DNA from: JAUIAI01 sp041396685
Lineage (GTDB): Bacteria; Pseudomonadota; Gammaproteobacteria; Burkholderiales; Burkholderiaceae_E
Direction: 5' to 3'
Length of the DNA: 64,000 bases
Assembly: GCA_041396685.1 (NCBI GenBank)
Contig: JAWKYD010000007.1
Coordinates: 62,001-126,000 of the forward strand
Under the pieces are notes generated by a model. The model worked only from the letters and a program-made list of their open reading frames with translations, was not told the DNA's origin and did not search any database. A program made the position numbers and the translations under genes. Below, in pieces: positions 44,284 to 54,050 of this stretch; position 1 is the first letter of the stretch; the number at the start of each line of letters is the position of its first letter.

Positions 44284-45600
44284 ATGAAACACAAAACACT
44301 GATTCGTAGCACGCTGGCTGCAATGGTGATGGGCTCGCTGCTGTCGACGGCTGTTGCCGACGAGCTTTACGTTCCGAGTCTCAGCTATCGCACCGGTCCG
44401 TTCGCTGCCAGCGGCAATCCTATTGCCAACGGCTTCGGCGACTACTTCACGATGCTGAACGAACGCGACGGCGGCATCGGTGGCGTGAAGGTCAACGCCG
44501 AGGAGTGCGAAACGAGCTACAACGCCCAGAAGGGAGTCGAGTGTTACGAGGCTACCAAGGGCAAGGGAGCCCTCGTATACAACCCGTACTCCACCGGCAT
44601 CACGCTGCAGCTGATTCAAAAGGCGCCAGTCGACAAGATCCCGGTGCTGTCTATGGGATATGGCCTGTCGGCCGCGGCCATCGGTGACAAGTTCCCGTGG
44701 ACCTTCAATTTCCCGGCCACCTATTGGGGCCAGATGTCGGCGATTCTCAGCTACATCGCCGACAAGGAAGGCGGCAAGGGTCTCGACGCACTCAAGGGCA
44801 AGAAGATCGGCTTCATCTACCTGGATGCCGGTTACGGTCGCGAGCCCATCCCGCTGCTCGAGCAGTTGTCCAAAAAGCACGGCTTCGAACTGCTGATGGT
44901 GCCGGTCGGCGCAAAAGAGATGCAGAACCAGTCGTCGCACTGGCTGACCGTGCGCAAGGAGAAGCCCGACTGGATGATCATGTGGGGCTGGGGCGCGATG
45001 AACGCCACGGCGGTGAACGCCGCAGCCAAGGTCCGATACCCGATGGATCGCTTCATCGGTAACTGGTGGGCGGGCGCGCACGCCGATCTGCGCCCTGTGG
45101 GCAAGGATGGCAAGGGCTACCAGGCGGCCAACTTCTCGGGCGTGGGCAAGGACTTCCCGGCCATCAAGGACATCATCAAACACGTGGTCGACAAGGGCAA
45201 GAGCCAGGTCGGCGGCATGGATGATGTCGGCACGGTGCTCTACAACCGTGGTGTCGTCAACGCGATCTACGTCGCCGAGGCGATCCGCACTGCGCAGGAG
45301 ATGTCCGGTAAGAAGAACATCACCGGCGAGGACATGCGCAAGGGTCTCGAGAACCTCAATCTGGATGCCGCGCGACTCGAGGCCATTGGCGCCACGGGAC
45401 TGACGCCGCCGATCAAGGTGTCATGCCGGGATCACTCGGGCGCCCATCCGATCTTCATCCAGCAGTGGGATGGCAGCGATTGGAAGCGCGTCACGAAGGA
45501 CATTCCAATCATGGTCGACGTCGTGCGCCCGATGCTGCAAGAGGCGGCCGACAAGTATGTTGCCGAGAACACCGGCTGGCAGACGCAGGAATGCAAGTGA
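44284..45600 (+). CDS. ABC transporter substrate-binding protein (periplasmic, LivK-like)
   Basis: A 438-residue exported binding protein with signal peptide MKHKTLIRSTLAAMVMGSLL and cleavage near AVADE. The mature part has the two-lobed LivK fold; readable pieces are LSYRTGPFAASGNPIANGFG, DEAKG-like KGVECYEATKGKGALVYNP, GKKIGFIYLDAGYGRE and WMIMWGWGAMNATAV. A strong GGAGGAGG ribosome site suggests high expression, as usual for binding proteins. The presence of two acyl-CoA ligase genes beside it suggests an aromatic or aliphatic carboxylate ligand rather than an amino acid. Confidence 0.94.
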   Translation: MKHKTLIRSTLAAMVMGSLLSTAVADELYVPSLSYRTGPFAASGNPIANGFGDYFTMLNERDGGIGGVKVNAEECETSYNAQKGVECYEATKGKGALVYNPYSTGITLQLIQKAPVDKIPVLSMGYGLSAAAIGDKFPWTFNFPATYWGQMSAILSYIADKEGGKGLDALKGKKIGFIYLDAGYGREPIPLLEQLSKKHGFELLMVPVGAKEMQNQSSHWLTVRKEKPDWMIMWGWGAMNATAVNAAAKVRYPMDRFIGNWWAGAHADLRPVGKDGKGYQAANFSGVGKDFPAIKDIIKHVVDKGKSQVGGMDDVGTVLYNRGVVNAIYVAEAIRTAQEMSGKKNITGEDMRKGLENLNLDAARLEAIGATGLTPPIKVSCRDHSGAHPIFIQQWDGSDWKRVTKDIPIMVDVVRPMLQEAADKYVAENTGWQTQECK

Positions 45601-45631
45601 GCGTGAACGGGTGATGCGTCACCCGGGGGGG

Positions 45632-45651
45632 CGAGGCCGCTACGGGCCTCG
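45632..45651 (+). terminator. Hairpin after the binding-protein gene
   Basis: CGAGGCC (45632-45638) pairs with GGCCTCG (45645-45651) around a 6-base loop, 31 bases after the stop, followed by a short TTCTC. It probably stabilises the binding-protein mRNA or terminates part of the transcripts before the second ATPase gene. Confidence 0.55.
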
Positions 45652-45733
45652 TTCTCCGAACCGGGCGGTGCCTGCGGGCCCGTCCGGGCCTCGCCGGCAT
45701 GGTCCGGCAAACCGTTGAATCGGAGTTCACCAG

Positions 45734-46600
45734 GTGAGTGCAGACGCTCAGGCCAGCGCCCAGGTAATGGCTTCCGCCACCAAGGCGGCCAGCCAGGCCG
45801 AAACCATCCTGTCGGTCAACAACATCGAGGTCATCTACGACCACGTGATCCTGGTGTTGCGCGGCGTTTCGCTGTCGGTACCCAAGGGCCGCATCGTTGC
45901 GCTGCTCGGCGCCAACGGCGCCGGTAAGACCACCACGCTGAAGGCGATTTCCAATCTGCTGGGCGCCGAGCGCGGCGATGTCACCAAGGGCAACATCTTG
46001 TTCGAGGGCGAGCAGGTGCAGTCGCTGTCGCCCAATGCGCTGGTGCGCCGCGGCTGCATCCAGGTGATGGAAGGGCGCCACTGCTTCGGCCACCTGACCA
46101 TCGAGGAGAACCTGCTCACCGGCGCCTATACGCGCCGCGATGGCAGCCGGGGCATCCGCCAGGACCTGGAAATGGTCTATGACTATTTTCCCCGTCTGCG
46201 CGAGCGCCGCTCGTCGCAGGCCGGTTACACCTCGGGTGGCGAGCAGCAGATGTGCGCCATCGGTCGCGCGTTGATGTCGCGGCCCAAGATGATCCTGCTC
46301 GACGAACCCTCGATGGGGCTCGCGCCGCAACTCGTCGAAGAGATCTTCGGCATCGTGGACAAGCTCAACAAGAACGAGGGCGTGTCCTTCCTGCTCGCCG
46401 AGCAGAACACCAACATCGCGTTGCGGTTCGCGGACTACGGCTACATCCTGGAGTCCGGTCGCGTCGTCATGGACGGGCCGGCCGCCTCGCTGCGTGAGAA
46501 CGACGACGTCAAGGAGTTCTATCTGGGCGTCGGCGGCGAGGGCCGCAAATCGTTCCGCGACGTCAAACACTACAAGCGGCGCAAGCGCTGGCTCGGCTGA
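45734..46600 (+). CDS. LivF-type ABC transporter ATP-binding protein
   Basis: A 288-residue ABC ATPase: Walker A GANGAGKTT, signature YTSGGEQQMCAIGRAL, Walker B MILLDEPSMGLAPQLVEEI, and a Gln/His-switch region LLAEQNTNIALRFAD typical of LivF. It has about 25 extra N-terminal residues rich in Ala and a basic tail (HYKRRKRWLG), both longer than in the standard LivF of about 235. GTG 45734 is the start. It is the second ATPase of the cluster begun at 39291. Confidence 0.93.
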   Translation: MSADAQASAQVMASATKAASQAETILSVNNIEVIYDHVILVLRGVSLSVPKGRIVALLGANGAGKTTTLKAISNLLGAERGDVTKGNILFEGEQVQSLSPNALVRRGCIQVMEGRHCFGHLTIEENLLTGAYTRRDGSRGIRQDLEMVYDYFPRLRERRSSQAGYTSGGEQQMCAIGRALMSRPKMILLDEPSMGLAPQLVEEIFGIVDKLNKNEGVSFLLAEQNTNIALRFADYGYILESGRVVMDGPAASLRENDDVKEFYLGVGGEGRKSFRDVKHYKRRKRWLG

Positions 46601-46704
46601 CCGCACGATCGTCGAGTGCGCCCGCGGTCGATCGCAAGGGCGCGCCGATCCGGTAGTCAGCCACGCTTTGCACCTCCTATCACCCGACCACCGGGAGACC
46701 AACG

Positions 46705-47943
46705 ATGAGCAATCACTACGACGAGCTCGAGACCCGCTCGCCCGAGGCGCGCGAGGGCGCGCTGATGGCGCGTCTGCCGGGCCTCGTCCGGCACGCGGCC
46801 GGGCATGCGCCGGGCTGGGCCGAGCGCCTGGCCGGTGTCGATCCCGAGTCCATCTGCTCGCGCAAGTCGCTGGCCGGTCTGCCCGTGCTGCGCAAGTCGG
46901 AGCTGCATGCTTTGCAGACCGCCCGTCCGCCGTTCGGCGGGCTGATCACCGTGCCGGTGCACGAACTCGGCGCGCTGTACATGTCGCCCGGGCCGTTGTT
47001 CGATCCCGAAGGTCGTGATGACGATCCCTGGCGCGCGGTGCGGGCGCTGCATGCGGCCGGCATCCGCAAGGGACATGTGCTGCAGAACTGTTTCGGCTAT
47101 CACATGACGCCGGGTGCCTGGATGGTGCATCACGCGGCACGCAAAATGGGTTGCGCGGTGATTCCGGCCGGCATCGGCCAGACCGAGCAGCAGCTCGAGC
47201 TGATTCGTATGTTCAAGCCCGATGCGTTCGTGGGCACGCCCTCGTTCCTGCGCATCCTGATCGAAAAGGCGCGCGAGACCGGCGCCGACATCGGCAATCT
47301 CAAGCGTGCGCTGGTCGGCGCCGAAGCGCTGCCGCCATCCCTGCGCCAGTGGTTCATCGACCAGGGCTTGGAGACCGTGCTCCAGTGGTACGGCACGGCC
47401 GATCTGGGCCTGATCGCCTACGAGACCGAGGCCTGCGAGGGCATGGTTCTCGATGAAGAGCTGATCCTCGAGATCGTGCGCCCGGGCACGGACGAGCCGG
47501 TCGCCGATGGCGAGGTCGGCGAAGTGGTCGTCACCTCGTTCAACAAGGTCTATCCGCTCATTCGTTTCGGTACCGGCGACATGTCCAAAGTCATGCCCGG
47601 GCCGTCGCCGTGCGGGCGCACCAATGTACGTATCGCCGGCTGGATGGGCCGTGCCGATCAGTCGACCAAGGTGCGTGGCATGTTCGTGCGTCCGGAGCAG
47701 ATCGAAGCGTTGCGCAAGCGCTTTCCCGAGCTTGGTCGTGCACGTCTGGTCATCAGCGGCGAGATGGCCAACGACCAGATGTGTCTGCGCGCCGAAGTCG
47801 AAAGTGCGCCGGCGGACCTGGCCGAAGAGCTGGTGGCGGCGGTGCGCGACATCACCAAGCTTCGCGCCGATGTCGAACTGGTGGCACCGGGCAGCCTGCC
47901 CAACGATGGCAAGGTGATCGAAGACGCTCGCAGGTACGACTGA
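46705..47943 (+). CDS. PaaK-like adenylate-forming ligase (phenylacetate-CoA ligase family)
   Basis: A 412-residue ligase of the short phenylacetate-CoA type. Readable features: RKSLAGLPVLRKSELHALQ at the N-terminus, QNCFGYHMTPGAWMVHHAAR, PAGIGQTEQQLELIRMFKPD, ALVGAEALPPSLRQWF, QWYGTADLGLIAYE and RFGTGDMSKVMPG followed by GWMGRADQSTKVRGMFV, the order found in PaaK. GGGAG precedes ATG 46705. It closes the first LIV cluster. The substrate is probably an aryl carboxylate; phenylacetate itself is not proven. Confidence 0.9.
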   Translation: MSNHYDELETRSPEAREGALMARLPGLVRHAAGHAPGWAERLAGVDPESICSRKSLAGLPVLRKSELHALQTARPPFGGLITVPVHELGALYMSPGPLFDPEGRDDDPWRAVRALHAAGIRKGHVLQNCFGYHMTPGAWMVHHAARKMGCAVIPAGIGQTEQQLELIRMFKPDAFVGTPSFLRILIEKARETGADIGNLKRALVGAEALPPSLRQWFIDQGLETVLQWYGTADLGLIAYETEACEGMVLDEELILEIVRPGTDEPVADGEVGEVVVTSFNKVYPLIRFGTGDMSKVMPGPSPCGRTNVRIAGWMGRADQSTKVRGMFVRPEQIEALRKRFPELGRARLVISGEMANDQMCLRAEVESAPADLAEELVAAVRDITKLRADVELVAPGSLPNDGKVIEDARRYD

Positions 47944-48158
47944 GGGCGCCGGCAGATTACTCCCATGTTCATGGTATTGGTATGCCGCGACGCCGACAAG
48001 GCGCGCAGAATACTGTTCGGGCTTTGAGGCCGGCCGGCCTGCGTGCGGGCTCGGTCGACCACCGGGTCGAGCGCGCAGTGTGACGCCACATCGCGTGGCC
48101 TCTCCCGGATTCTCGGGTCATATGGGTCTTTCGACTCGTCTCGAACGGCAGGAGAGCC

Positions 48159-51100
48159 ATGAACGACACCAACGGCCGAAGATTGTTTCCGCCGACCCGA
48201 ACGGCGGGGGTCGCGCTCGCGCTGCTCGTTTTTTCGTTCATCACTGCCTGCGCGAACGATGCCGGGCCCCAGCCCGGCGTGCTCGCGCCGGCATCGAACG
48301 CGCTATCGGTGTTGCCGGCAACGCGTGCGGTTCCGGACGCCGGGGTCACCCTGGCACAAGGGCAGACGGCGCGCATTCAGGTCGAGACCGGCTCGCACTC
48401 GGCGCCCTTGCGTGCAATCGAGACCAGTGGCGATGGTCAACTGGTGTTCACCGCCTCCGATGACAAGAGCGCCCGGCTTTGGGATGCGCAGACCGGCGCC
48501 CTGCGCCATGTGTTGCGGCCGGCCCTCGGCGACGCCAATGTCGGTCGGATGTACGCACTTGCCGTCCATCCGGCGCGTCCGCTGCTGGCCGTTGCCGGCA
48601 CCACGTCGGCCGCGGCCGGCGGTCATCGCATTCTGCTCTTCGACACCCGCACCGGCGGATTCGAGCGGGCCTTCGATGCCCGCGGCGGCAACATCAAGCG
48701 CATGGCCTGGGCGCGCGGCGGTTCGATCCTGCTCGCTACTTATGATGGCCAGCATGGCTTGCGAGCATTCGGCGCCGATGGCGCGCCGTTGTTCGAGGAC
48801 GCCTACGATGCGGCCAGCTACGGCCTGACCGTCTCGCCCGACGGAACGCGGGTGGCCACGACCTCTCTCGACGGTTGGGTGCGGGTCTACCGGGTCGGCA
48901 ATGCCGGCTTGGAACTGGTCAAGCGCTGGCGGCCGTCGATTCCGGGGCCGCGTGACATCGCGTTCGCGCCCGATGGCGAGCGTCTTGCGGTCGGCTACAT
49001 CGGCTCGCCGCAAAATCCCGGTGCGCCCACCGTGTTCGCCGCCATGTCCGGGGCCGTTCTGCAGCAGATGTCGCGGCCGGACCTGGCAGCCGGCGATCTC
49101 CGGTCGGTGGCTTGGGCGCGCGACGGTCGGACCCTCTATGCCGGCGGCTCGGGTTACCTGACGCCGGGGCGGCATGCCTTGCACGCCTTCGACGTCGGCA
49201 CGGGCCGTGAGCAGTTCGCGGTCATGGTCGCCCGCAATTCGATCAATGATCTGAAGGTTTCGGCCGATGGCGCGGTGTTGTTCGCGGGCTTCGACGGCTC
49301 CTGGGGCCGGGTTCGCGATCGCCGCTTCGAGATGCAGGTTGGCGGCGACGTCGCCGATCTGCGTGGGCCGACCGCGCTGCTCACCGACGCATCGGGCCGC
49401 CGGGTATCGTTTCGCTTCGGTCTCGATCGTCCCGCCACGGTGTTCGATCTCGAGTCCAGGTTACTGCGTTCCGACCAGGCCGGTGACCGTCTGAGCGCAC
49501 CGCGCACCGACGGGCCGCGCGGCGACGTCTGGGAGAATGTCCGCCAGCCGGTGGTCAATGGCCGGCCGATCCGCCTCGACGAGGTCGAGGCGTCGCGATC
49601 GATCGACTATCTCGCCAATGGTGACGCACTGCTGGGTTCCAGCATGGCGCTGCGCCGAATCGATGGCGCGGGCAATGTGCTCTGGCGCGCGCCCACCAAC
49701 GCGGAGGTCTGGTCGGTCAATGCTTCGTCCGATGGTCGTTTCGCGCTCACCGCCTTGTCCGACGGCACGATCCGTTGGTGGCGGGCCGCCGATGGCAACC
49801 TGTTGATGTCGTTGTTCATGCGCCCGGACGGGCGCTGGGCGGTCTGGTCGCCGGCCGGATATTTCGACGCCAGCGTGCGCGCCGACCAGATGATCGGCTG
49901 GGCCGTCAACCGTGACAACGAGCCGGTCGCCGATTTCTTCACGCTGAGCCGTTTCCGCGAACAGTTCAATCGCCCGGACGTGATCGACCGCTTGCTGGAT
50001 GCCGGTGATCTGGCCGCGGCGCTCGCGCAGGCCGACCAAGATCGCGCGAGGCAGATACTCGCCCAGGCCCCGGCGCCGGCATCGGGGGCAACCGCCGCCG
50101 CCGCTGGGGGGCCGCCGGCCGTCCCCGCCGGCACGGCCGTCTCCGCCGCCACGACCGGGTCCCGGGCCGCGACCGCGCCTGCCGGTGCGACCGAGTCTGC
50201 GGCCGCGACCGCTCCTGCCGCCGCGACCGGGTCTGCCGGTGCGACCACCTCCGCCGCGACCACGGCGCCCGGCGCCACGATTGCACCGGCCACCGCGGCG
50301 ACGTCCGAGGCGGCCGAGTCGCCGCCGGCGGCAGCAGGTAGCGACGCCGCCCAGTCGCAGCCCGTGCCCGGGTCGACCGCAAACGCCGAGGCGAATCCGA
50401 CGCCGGCCGACGCGGCCGCAGGATCGACTGGAACGGTCGCCGTCGCCCGCCCGCCTGGCTTCGCGCCCGCGGCCGGGTTTGGCGCGGTCGATCTGGGGCG
50501 GCTCAAACCGCAGATACCGGCATCTGCCGCGCTATCGGGTTCGGCTGCCTCCGCGAGCGTCGGCGGCGCGATCGAAGTGTCCGTGGCCAAGAAGCTGTTT
50601 CTGCCGCCGATCCTGCAGCCGGCGGGACCCACGGTGCTGGCCGCCAACGGCGCCGGCGTGTCGATTCCGTTCGCGGTTCGCTCACAAGGCAGGCCCGAGA
50701 TCAAGGTGCTCGTCGACGGCAGGCCCAATCCGAACGCCGTCGTCGAGCCGCCGGCCGCGTTCGATGGCAAGTCCCGCGGCATCGCGACGCTGAGTTCGGC
50801 GCTCAATGCGAGCGTCGTGCAACTCATCGCCTCCGACCAGCACGGATCGTCCGAGCCCCTGAACTTCCGGCTCGAAACCCCGGCCCAGGCGGGCGGGTCG
50901 GCGCCATCCGGCGTGGCGCCGCTGTCGTCGACGCAGAGCGTGGTCGTCGTCAATCCGCAGTCGCCGGATGCCACCACGCTGGCCGCGGCGGCGCCGCGGC
51001 TGAGCGAACCGGCAGCACCGCCGCCCGCGGCATCGCCGTCGGGCTCGGGGCCGCAACGGCGGCTCTACGTGGTGTCGATCGGCATCAGCCGCTATCGCAA

Positions 51101-51794
51101 TCCGAGTTACCAACTGGGTCTTCCGGCCAAGGATGCGTCCGACTTTCTGGCGGCCGTGCGCAGCCAGGAGGGGAGGCTTTTCCGCTCGGTTCAGGCTCGC
51201 CTGCTGACCGACCAGAACGCAAGTCGCCAGGCGACGGTCGATGCCCTCGAGTGGTTGCAGCGCAGTGTCGGCCCAGACGACACGGGCATCCTCTTTCTGG
51301 CCGGCCACGGCCTCAATGGTCCGGCCGGCAACTACTTCTTCATGCCCTGGGATGCCGACGTCCAGTCGCTGCCGTCGACGGCGGTGCCCGAAGCGGCGTT
51401 TCGGCAGACGCTCGCCAATGCGCGCGGGCGTACCGTGCTGTTCGTGGATACCTGTCATGCCGGCGCGATCGGTGCTTCCGCCAATTCGAACCGTGAACTG
51501 CGCAAGTTCGCCAACGATCTGGCCGCCGCCGAGAACGGTGTGATCGTGTTCGCATCGAGTTCTGGCCGCCAGGTCTCCGAAGAAGACGACGCCTGGGGCA
51601 ACGGTGCGTTCACGAAGGCCGTCGTCGAGGGATTGAACGGTGGCGCCGATTTCCGTCGCACCGGCCTGGTCACATTCAAGTCGCTCGACTACTACGTGTC
51701 CGAAGAGGTAAAGCGCCTCACGGAAGGCCGACAGACGCCGGTGACGAATATCCCGGTCGGGGTGCCTGATTTCGCACTTGCGCAAATCAGTTAG
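48159..51794 (+). CDS. WD40-repeat lipoprotein with C-terminal caspase (peptidase C14) domain
   Basis: A 1211-residue protein. Cys31 (FSFITAC) is a likely lipidation site. Residues about 75-560 form a WD40-type propeller (FTASDDKSARLWDAQTGALR is a clear blade; others are weaker). Residues about 625-790 are a low-complexity Ala/Pro/Thr/Gly linker of repeated AATAPA-like units. A further beta domain follows, then a caspase-like domain from about 966 (RRLYVVSIGISRYRNPSYQL). The dyad is visible: His near 1050 in LFLAGHGLNG and Cys near 1098 in FVDTCHAG. Fusions of WD40 and caspase-like domains are known in bacteria; a surface or periplasmic location is unusual and is inferred from the lipobox. 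A lipoprotein gene follows. Confidence 0.9.
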   Translation: MNDTNGRRLFPPTRTAGVALALLVFSFITACANDAGPQPGVLAPASNALSVLPATRAVPDAGVTLAQGQTARIQVETGSHSAPLRAIETSGDGQLVFTASDDKSARLWDAQTGALRHVLRPALGDANVGRMYALAVHPARPLLAVAGTTSAAAGGHRILLFDTRTGGFERAFDARGGNIKRMAWARGGSILLATYDGQHGLRAFGADGAPLFEDAYDAASYGLTVSPDGTRVATTSLDGWVRVYRVGNAGLELVKRWRPSIPGPRDIAFAPDGERLAVGYIGSPQNPGAPTVFAAMSGAVLQQMSRPDLAAGDLRSVAWARDGRTLYAGGSGYLTPGRHALHAFDVGTGREQFAVMVARNSINDLKVSADGAVLFAGFDGSWGRVRDRRFEMQVGGDVADLRGPTALLTDASGRRVSFRFGLDRPATVFDLESRLLRSDQAGDRLSAPRTDGPRGDVWENVRQPVVNGRPIRLDEVEASRSIDYLANGDALLGSSMALRRIDGAGNVLWRAPTNAEVWSVNASSDGRFALTALSDGTIRWWRAADGNLLMSLFMRPDGRWAVWSPAGYFDASVRADQMIGWAVNRDNEPVADFFTLSRFREQFNRPDVIDRLLDAGDLAAALAQADQDRARQILAQAPAPASGATAAAAGGPPAVPAGTAVSAATTGSRAATAPAGATESAAATAPAAATGSAGATTSAATTAPGATIAPATAATSEAAESPPAAAGSDAAQSQPVPGSTANAEANPTPADAAAGSTGTVAVARPPGFAPAAGFGAVDLGRLKPQIPASAALSGSAASASVGGAIEVSVAKKLFLPPILQPAGPTVLAANGAGVSIPFAVRSQGRPEIKVLVDGRPNPNAVVEPPAAFDGKSRGIATLSSALNASVVQLIASDQHGSSEPLNFRLETPAQAGGSAPSGVAPLSSTQSVVVVNPQSPDATTLAAAAPRLSEPAAPPPAASPSGSGPQRRLYVVSIGISRYRNPSYQLGLPAKDASDFLAAVRSQEGRLFRSVQARLLTDQNASRQATVDALEWLQRSVGPDDTGILFLAGHGLNGPAGNYFFMPWDADVQSLPSTAVPEAAFRQTLANARGRTVLFVDTCHAGAIGASANSNRELRKFANDLAAAENGVIVFASSSGRQVSEEDDAWGNGAFTKAVVEGLNGGADFRRTGLVTFKSLDYYVSEEVKRLTEGRQTPVTNIPVGVPDFALAQIS

Positions 51795-51916
51795 TGTGAC
51801 GATGGAATGACGGGATTGGGGCCGATACCGGCGAGACGCCTTGCCATTCGTGCGCAACGAATGAATCGGCGCTCCCCTGGGCAATCGGGTCGACAAGGAA
51901 AAACGGAGGGCACGAT

Positions 51917-53959
51917 ATGAATCAACGACCGACACTGGACGCGCGTGCGGCGCAGGGCTCGCCCAGACGGGGCGGGCGCCGATTGGCGGCGCTGGGCAGC
52001 AGCATTGCGATGAGCGTACTCGCCGCTTGTGGCGGTGGGGGCAGCACCGCCACGGGAAGCGACCCGGTCGCGCAGTCCTGCGCGCCGGGCCTGATCACCG
52101 GCTTCGAGAAGGCGGTCGACAGTGCCCCCATTGCCGCCGTCAGCGGCCTCGACAACGCGGGCATCGGCGGATTCGGCGGTGACGGCGGAGGCGGTGATGG
52201 CGCCATCGGCATCGGCATCGGCGGCGCCGATGGGCAGTACCGCAATGTCGACGTCACGGTCGAAACCGCGGCCGGCGCGGTGTTCGGGCCGACCCGGGTC
52301 GACGACACCAAGGGTATGGTCACCTTCGTCGGCTGCAACGCCGAGTTACCGATCAAGGTCACGTTCGAGGGCAAGGCGGTCGACGCGGTCTACTACGACG
52401 AAGGCCTCAAGCGCGATGTCTCGTTCTTCAACGAGCGCCGCATCGGTCTGATCTCCAACTACAACAAGAACGTCGGCGTCACGCCGCTGAGCCATGCGCT
52501 GTTCGACCGTGCCATGGAGCTCGGTCGCCAGGCGGGCAACGCCGAAGGCTGGAAGGTGCCGGAGCTCATCGCGCTTGCGCATACCGACCTGCTCGCGGTG
52601 GTCAACAACCAGTTGCCCAAGCAGCTGCGCGTCAGCGATCTGCGTACGCTGCCCATCGCATTGAATGCCACCAAGGACGTCACCGGCTCGCAGGCGCTGT
52701 CGGACAACGAGAACGGCGTCATGGGCGCGGTGCTCGCCGGTCTCGCAAAGGCCGGTGCCACGAACCTGCCTGACAGCACCAAGCCGGCCCTGGACCTCGC
52801 CCGCACACTGATCGACGACCTCACCGATGCGAAGCTCGACCTCAAGGATGAGAACAGCGCACTGCTCGTGCAGCTGAACAAGCTTCCCTACACCTATGAC
52901 ACGCTCTGGAATCAGGCGGCCGTCAATGCCGGTGACACCGCGAGCAAGGTCGGATCGGGCGCGCTGCAGTCCGACAGTGCCGTCGTCGCCTACGTCAGCG
53001 CGGCCGATGGCGGTGCCGAAACCCGCTATGTGGTGCGCTCGAACGGCGATCTGATCACGGTACTGAATGCCGGCGTGAACGGTGGCACGCTCGCCAGGCC
53101 GGCGGCCGGTGTCGAATTCGTCGAGGTCATGGGCTTCGGCGCAGGCCAGCCGGTGGTCGCCCTGCGCCGCGACGGCGCGTCGGTGCTGGTGTTCACGACG
53201 CCGGCCGATGGCTCGGTGTTCTTCGAGGTTCCCTCGCCGGCGCCCGGCGGCACGATCACCGAGCTGATGGACGGCGGTTCGCCGGTCATTCGCACCTCCG
53301 ACGGCAGTTTCTGGCGCCTCGACCCCGCGGCGACGCCGCCCCGCTTCAATGACGAGCCGACGCCGCCGGGAGTGCATACCTTCACGTTCCGGCCCGAGTA
53401 CGCGGGTGCGTTGACACCGTCGGACGGCGAGCTCGGTGCCGATCCCAACGGCGCCGACGACAACGGTCTGTGCGTGGGCGCATCGATCGACGGGCTCGTG
53501 CGACTGTGGCGGCCCGTGTTCGCGCCCGGAACCTCCGTCGCCGGCCAGACCGTGTCGGTGCCCAACATCGTCCAGGTCAGCAGCAACCAGGAGGTGAGTC
53601 TCGGCATCAACAGCGACGGTGAGCTCTATCACCTGGATGCCAATCATTCCGTGGGCGACAATTCTCTCGCCTTGCTGCGACCGCAGTCCGATCCGGTCAA
53701 GGTGCTGTCCGAGCCGAAGGCCTGCTGGATCGAATCTCCCTACGTGGTTGGCTGCGACGGTTCGGTGCGGCAGGTTCAGTATCCGCTGTACACGGACGGG
53801 ACGTCGACCCGGCCCGGCCCGATCAGCGGCCTGAACCAGCTTGCCATCCCGTCACCGGTCTGGCGTACCCGTTCGAACCGCGGCGCCGATCTGGTATTTC
53901 TCGGCACCGACGGCAAGGTCTATCAGGCCGACGGTTCGGAGCTCGTCTTGCCGCAGTGA
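51917..53959 (+). CDS. Putative lipoprotein with beta-propeller-like C-terminus
   Basis: A 680-residue protein with a lipobox at Cys38 (SVLAAC) followed by a Gly/Ser-rich spacer. The N-terminal part contains GADGQYRNVDVTVETAAGAV and VTPLSHALFDRAMELGRQ, similar in plan to the lipoproteins at 27559 and 32421. The C-terminal half has repeated strand blocks (FVEVMGFGAGQPVVALRRDG, GGSPVIRTSDGSFWRLDP, EVSLGINSDGELYHLD, ADLVFLGTDGKVYQADG) like RCC1-type or other propeller repeats. GGAGG precedes ATG 51917. It lies 122 bases after the WD40-caspase gene, perhaps in the same operon. Function unknown. Confidence 0.8.
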   Translation: MNQRPTLDARAAQGSPRRGGRRLAALGSSIAMSVLAACGGGGSTATGSDPVAQSCAPGLITGFEKAVDSAPIAAVSGLDNAGIGGFGGDGGGGDGAIGIGIGGADGQYRNVDVTVETAAGAVFGPTRVDDTKGMVTFVGCNAELPIKVTFEGKAVDAVYYDEGLKRDVSFFNERRIGLISNYNKNVGVTPLSHALFDRAMELGRQAGNAEGWKVPELIALAHTDLLAVVNNQLPKQLRVSDLRTLPIALNATKDVTGSQALSDNENGVMGAVLAGLAKAGATNLPDSTKPALDLARTLIDDLTDAKLDLKDENSALLVQLNKLPYTYDTLWNQAAVNAGDTASKVGSGALQSDSAVVAYVSAADGGAETRYVVRSNGDLITVLNAGVNGGTLARPAAGVEFVEVMGFGAGQPVVALRRDGASVLVFTTPADGSVFFEVPSPAPGGTITELMDGGSPVIRTSDGSFWRLDPAATPPRFNDEPTPPGVHTFTFRPEYAGALTPSDGELGADPNGADDNGLCVGASIDGLVRLWRPVFAPGTSVAGQTVSVPNIVQVSSNQEVSLGINSDGELYHLDANHSVGDNSLALLRPQSDPVKVLSEPKACWIESPYVVGCDGSVRQVQYPLYTDGTSTRPGPISGLNQLAIPSPVWRTRSNRGADLVFLGTDGKVYQADGSELVLPQ

Positions 53960-54050
53960 TCCGCCCGAGCGCTGGATGGTCATCGGCCGCACAACTGGTG
54001 CACAATCGGCCGGTACGGCTCGCAGCCGTCGACAAAAACGGAGGAGAGAC

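Noticed and set aside
50090..50330. Apparent DNA repeat array of GCC/ACC-rich units
   Set aside because: It is the coding sequence of the Ala/Pro/Thr linker in the WD40-caspase protein, not a separate repeat element or CRISPR.
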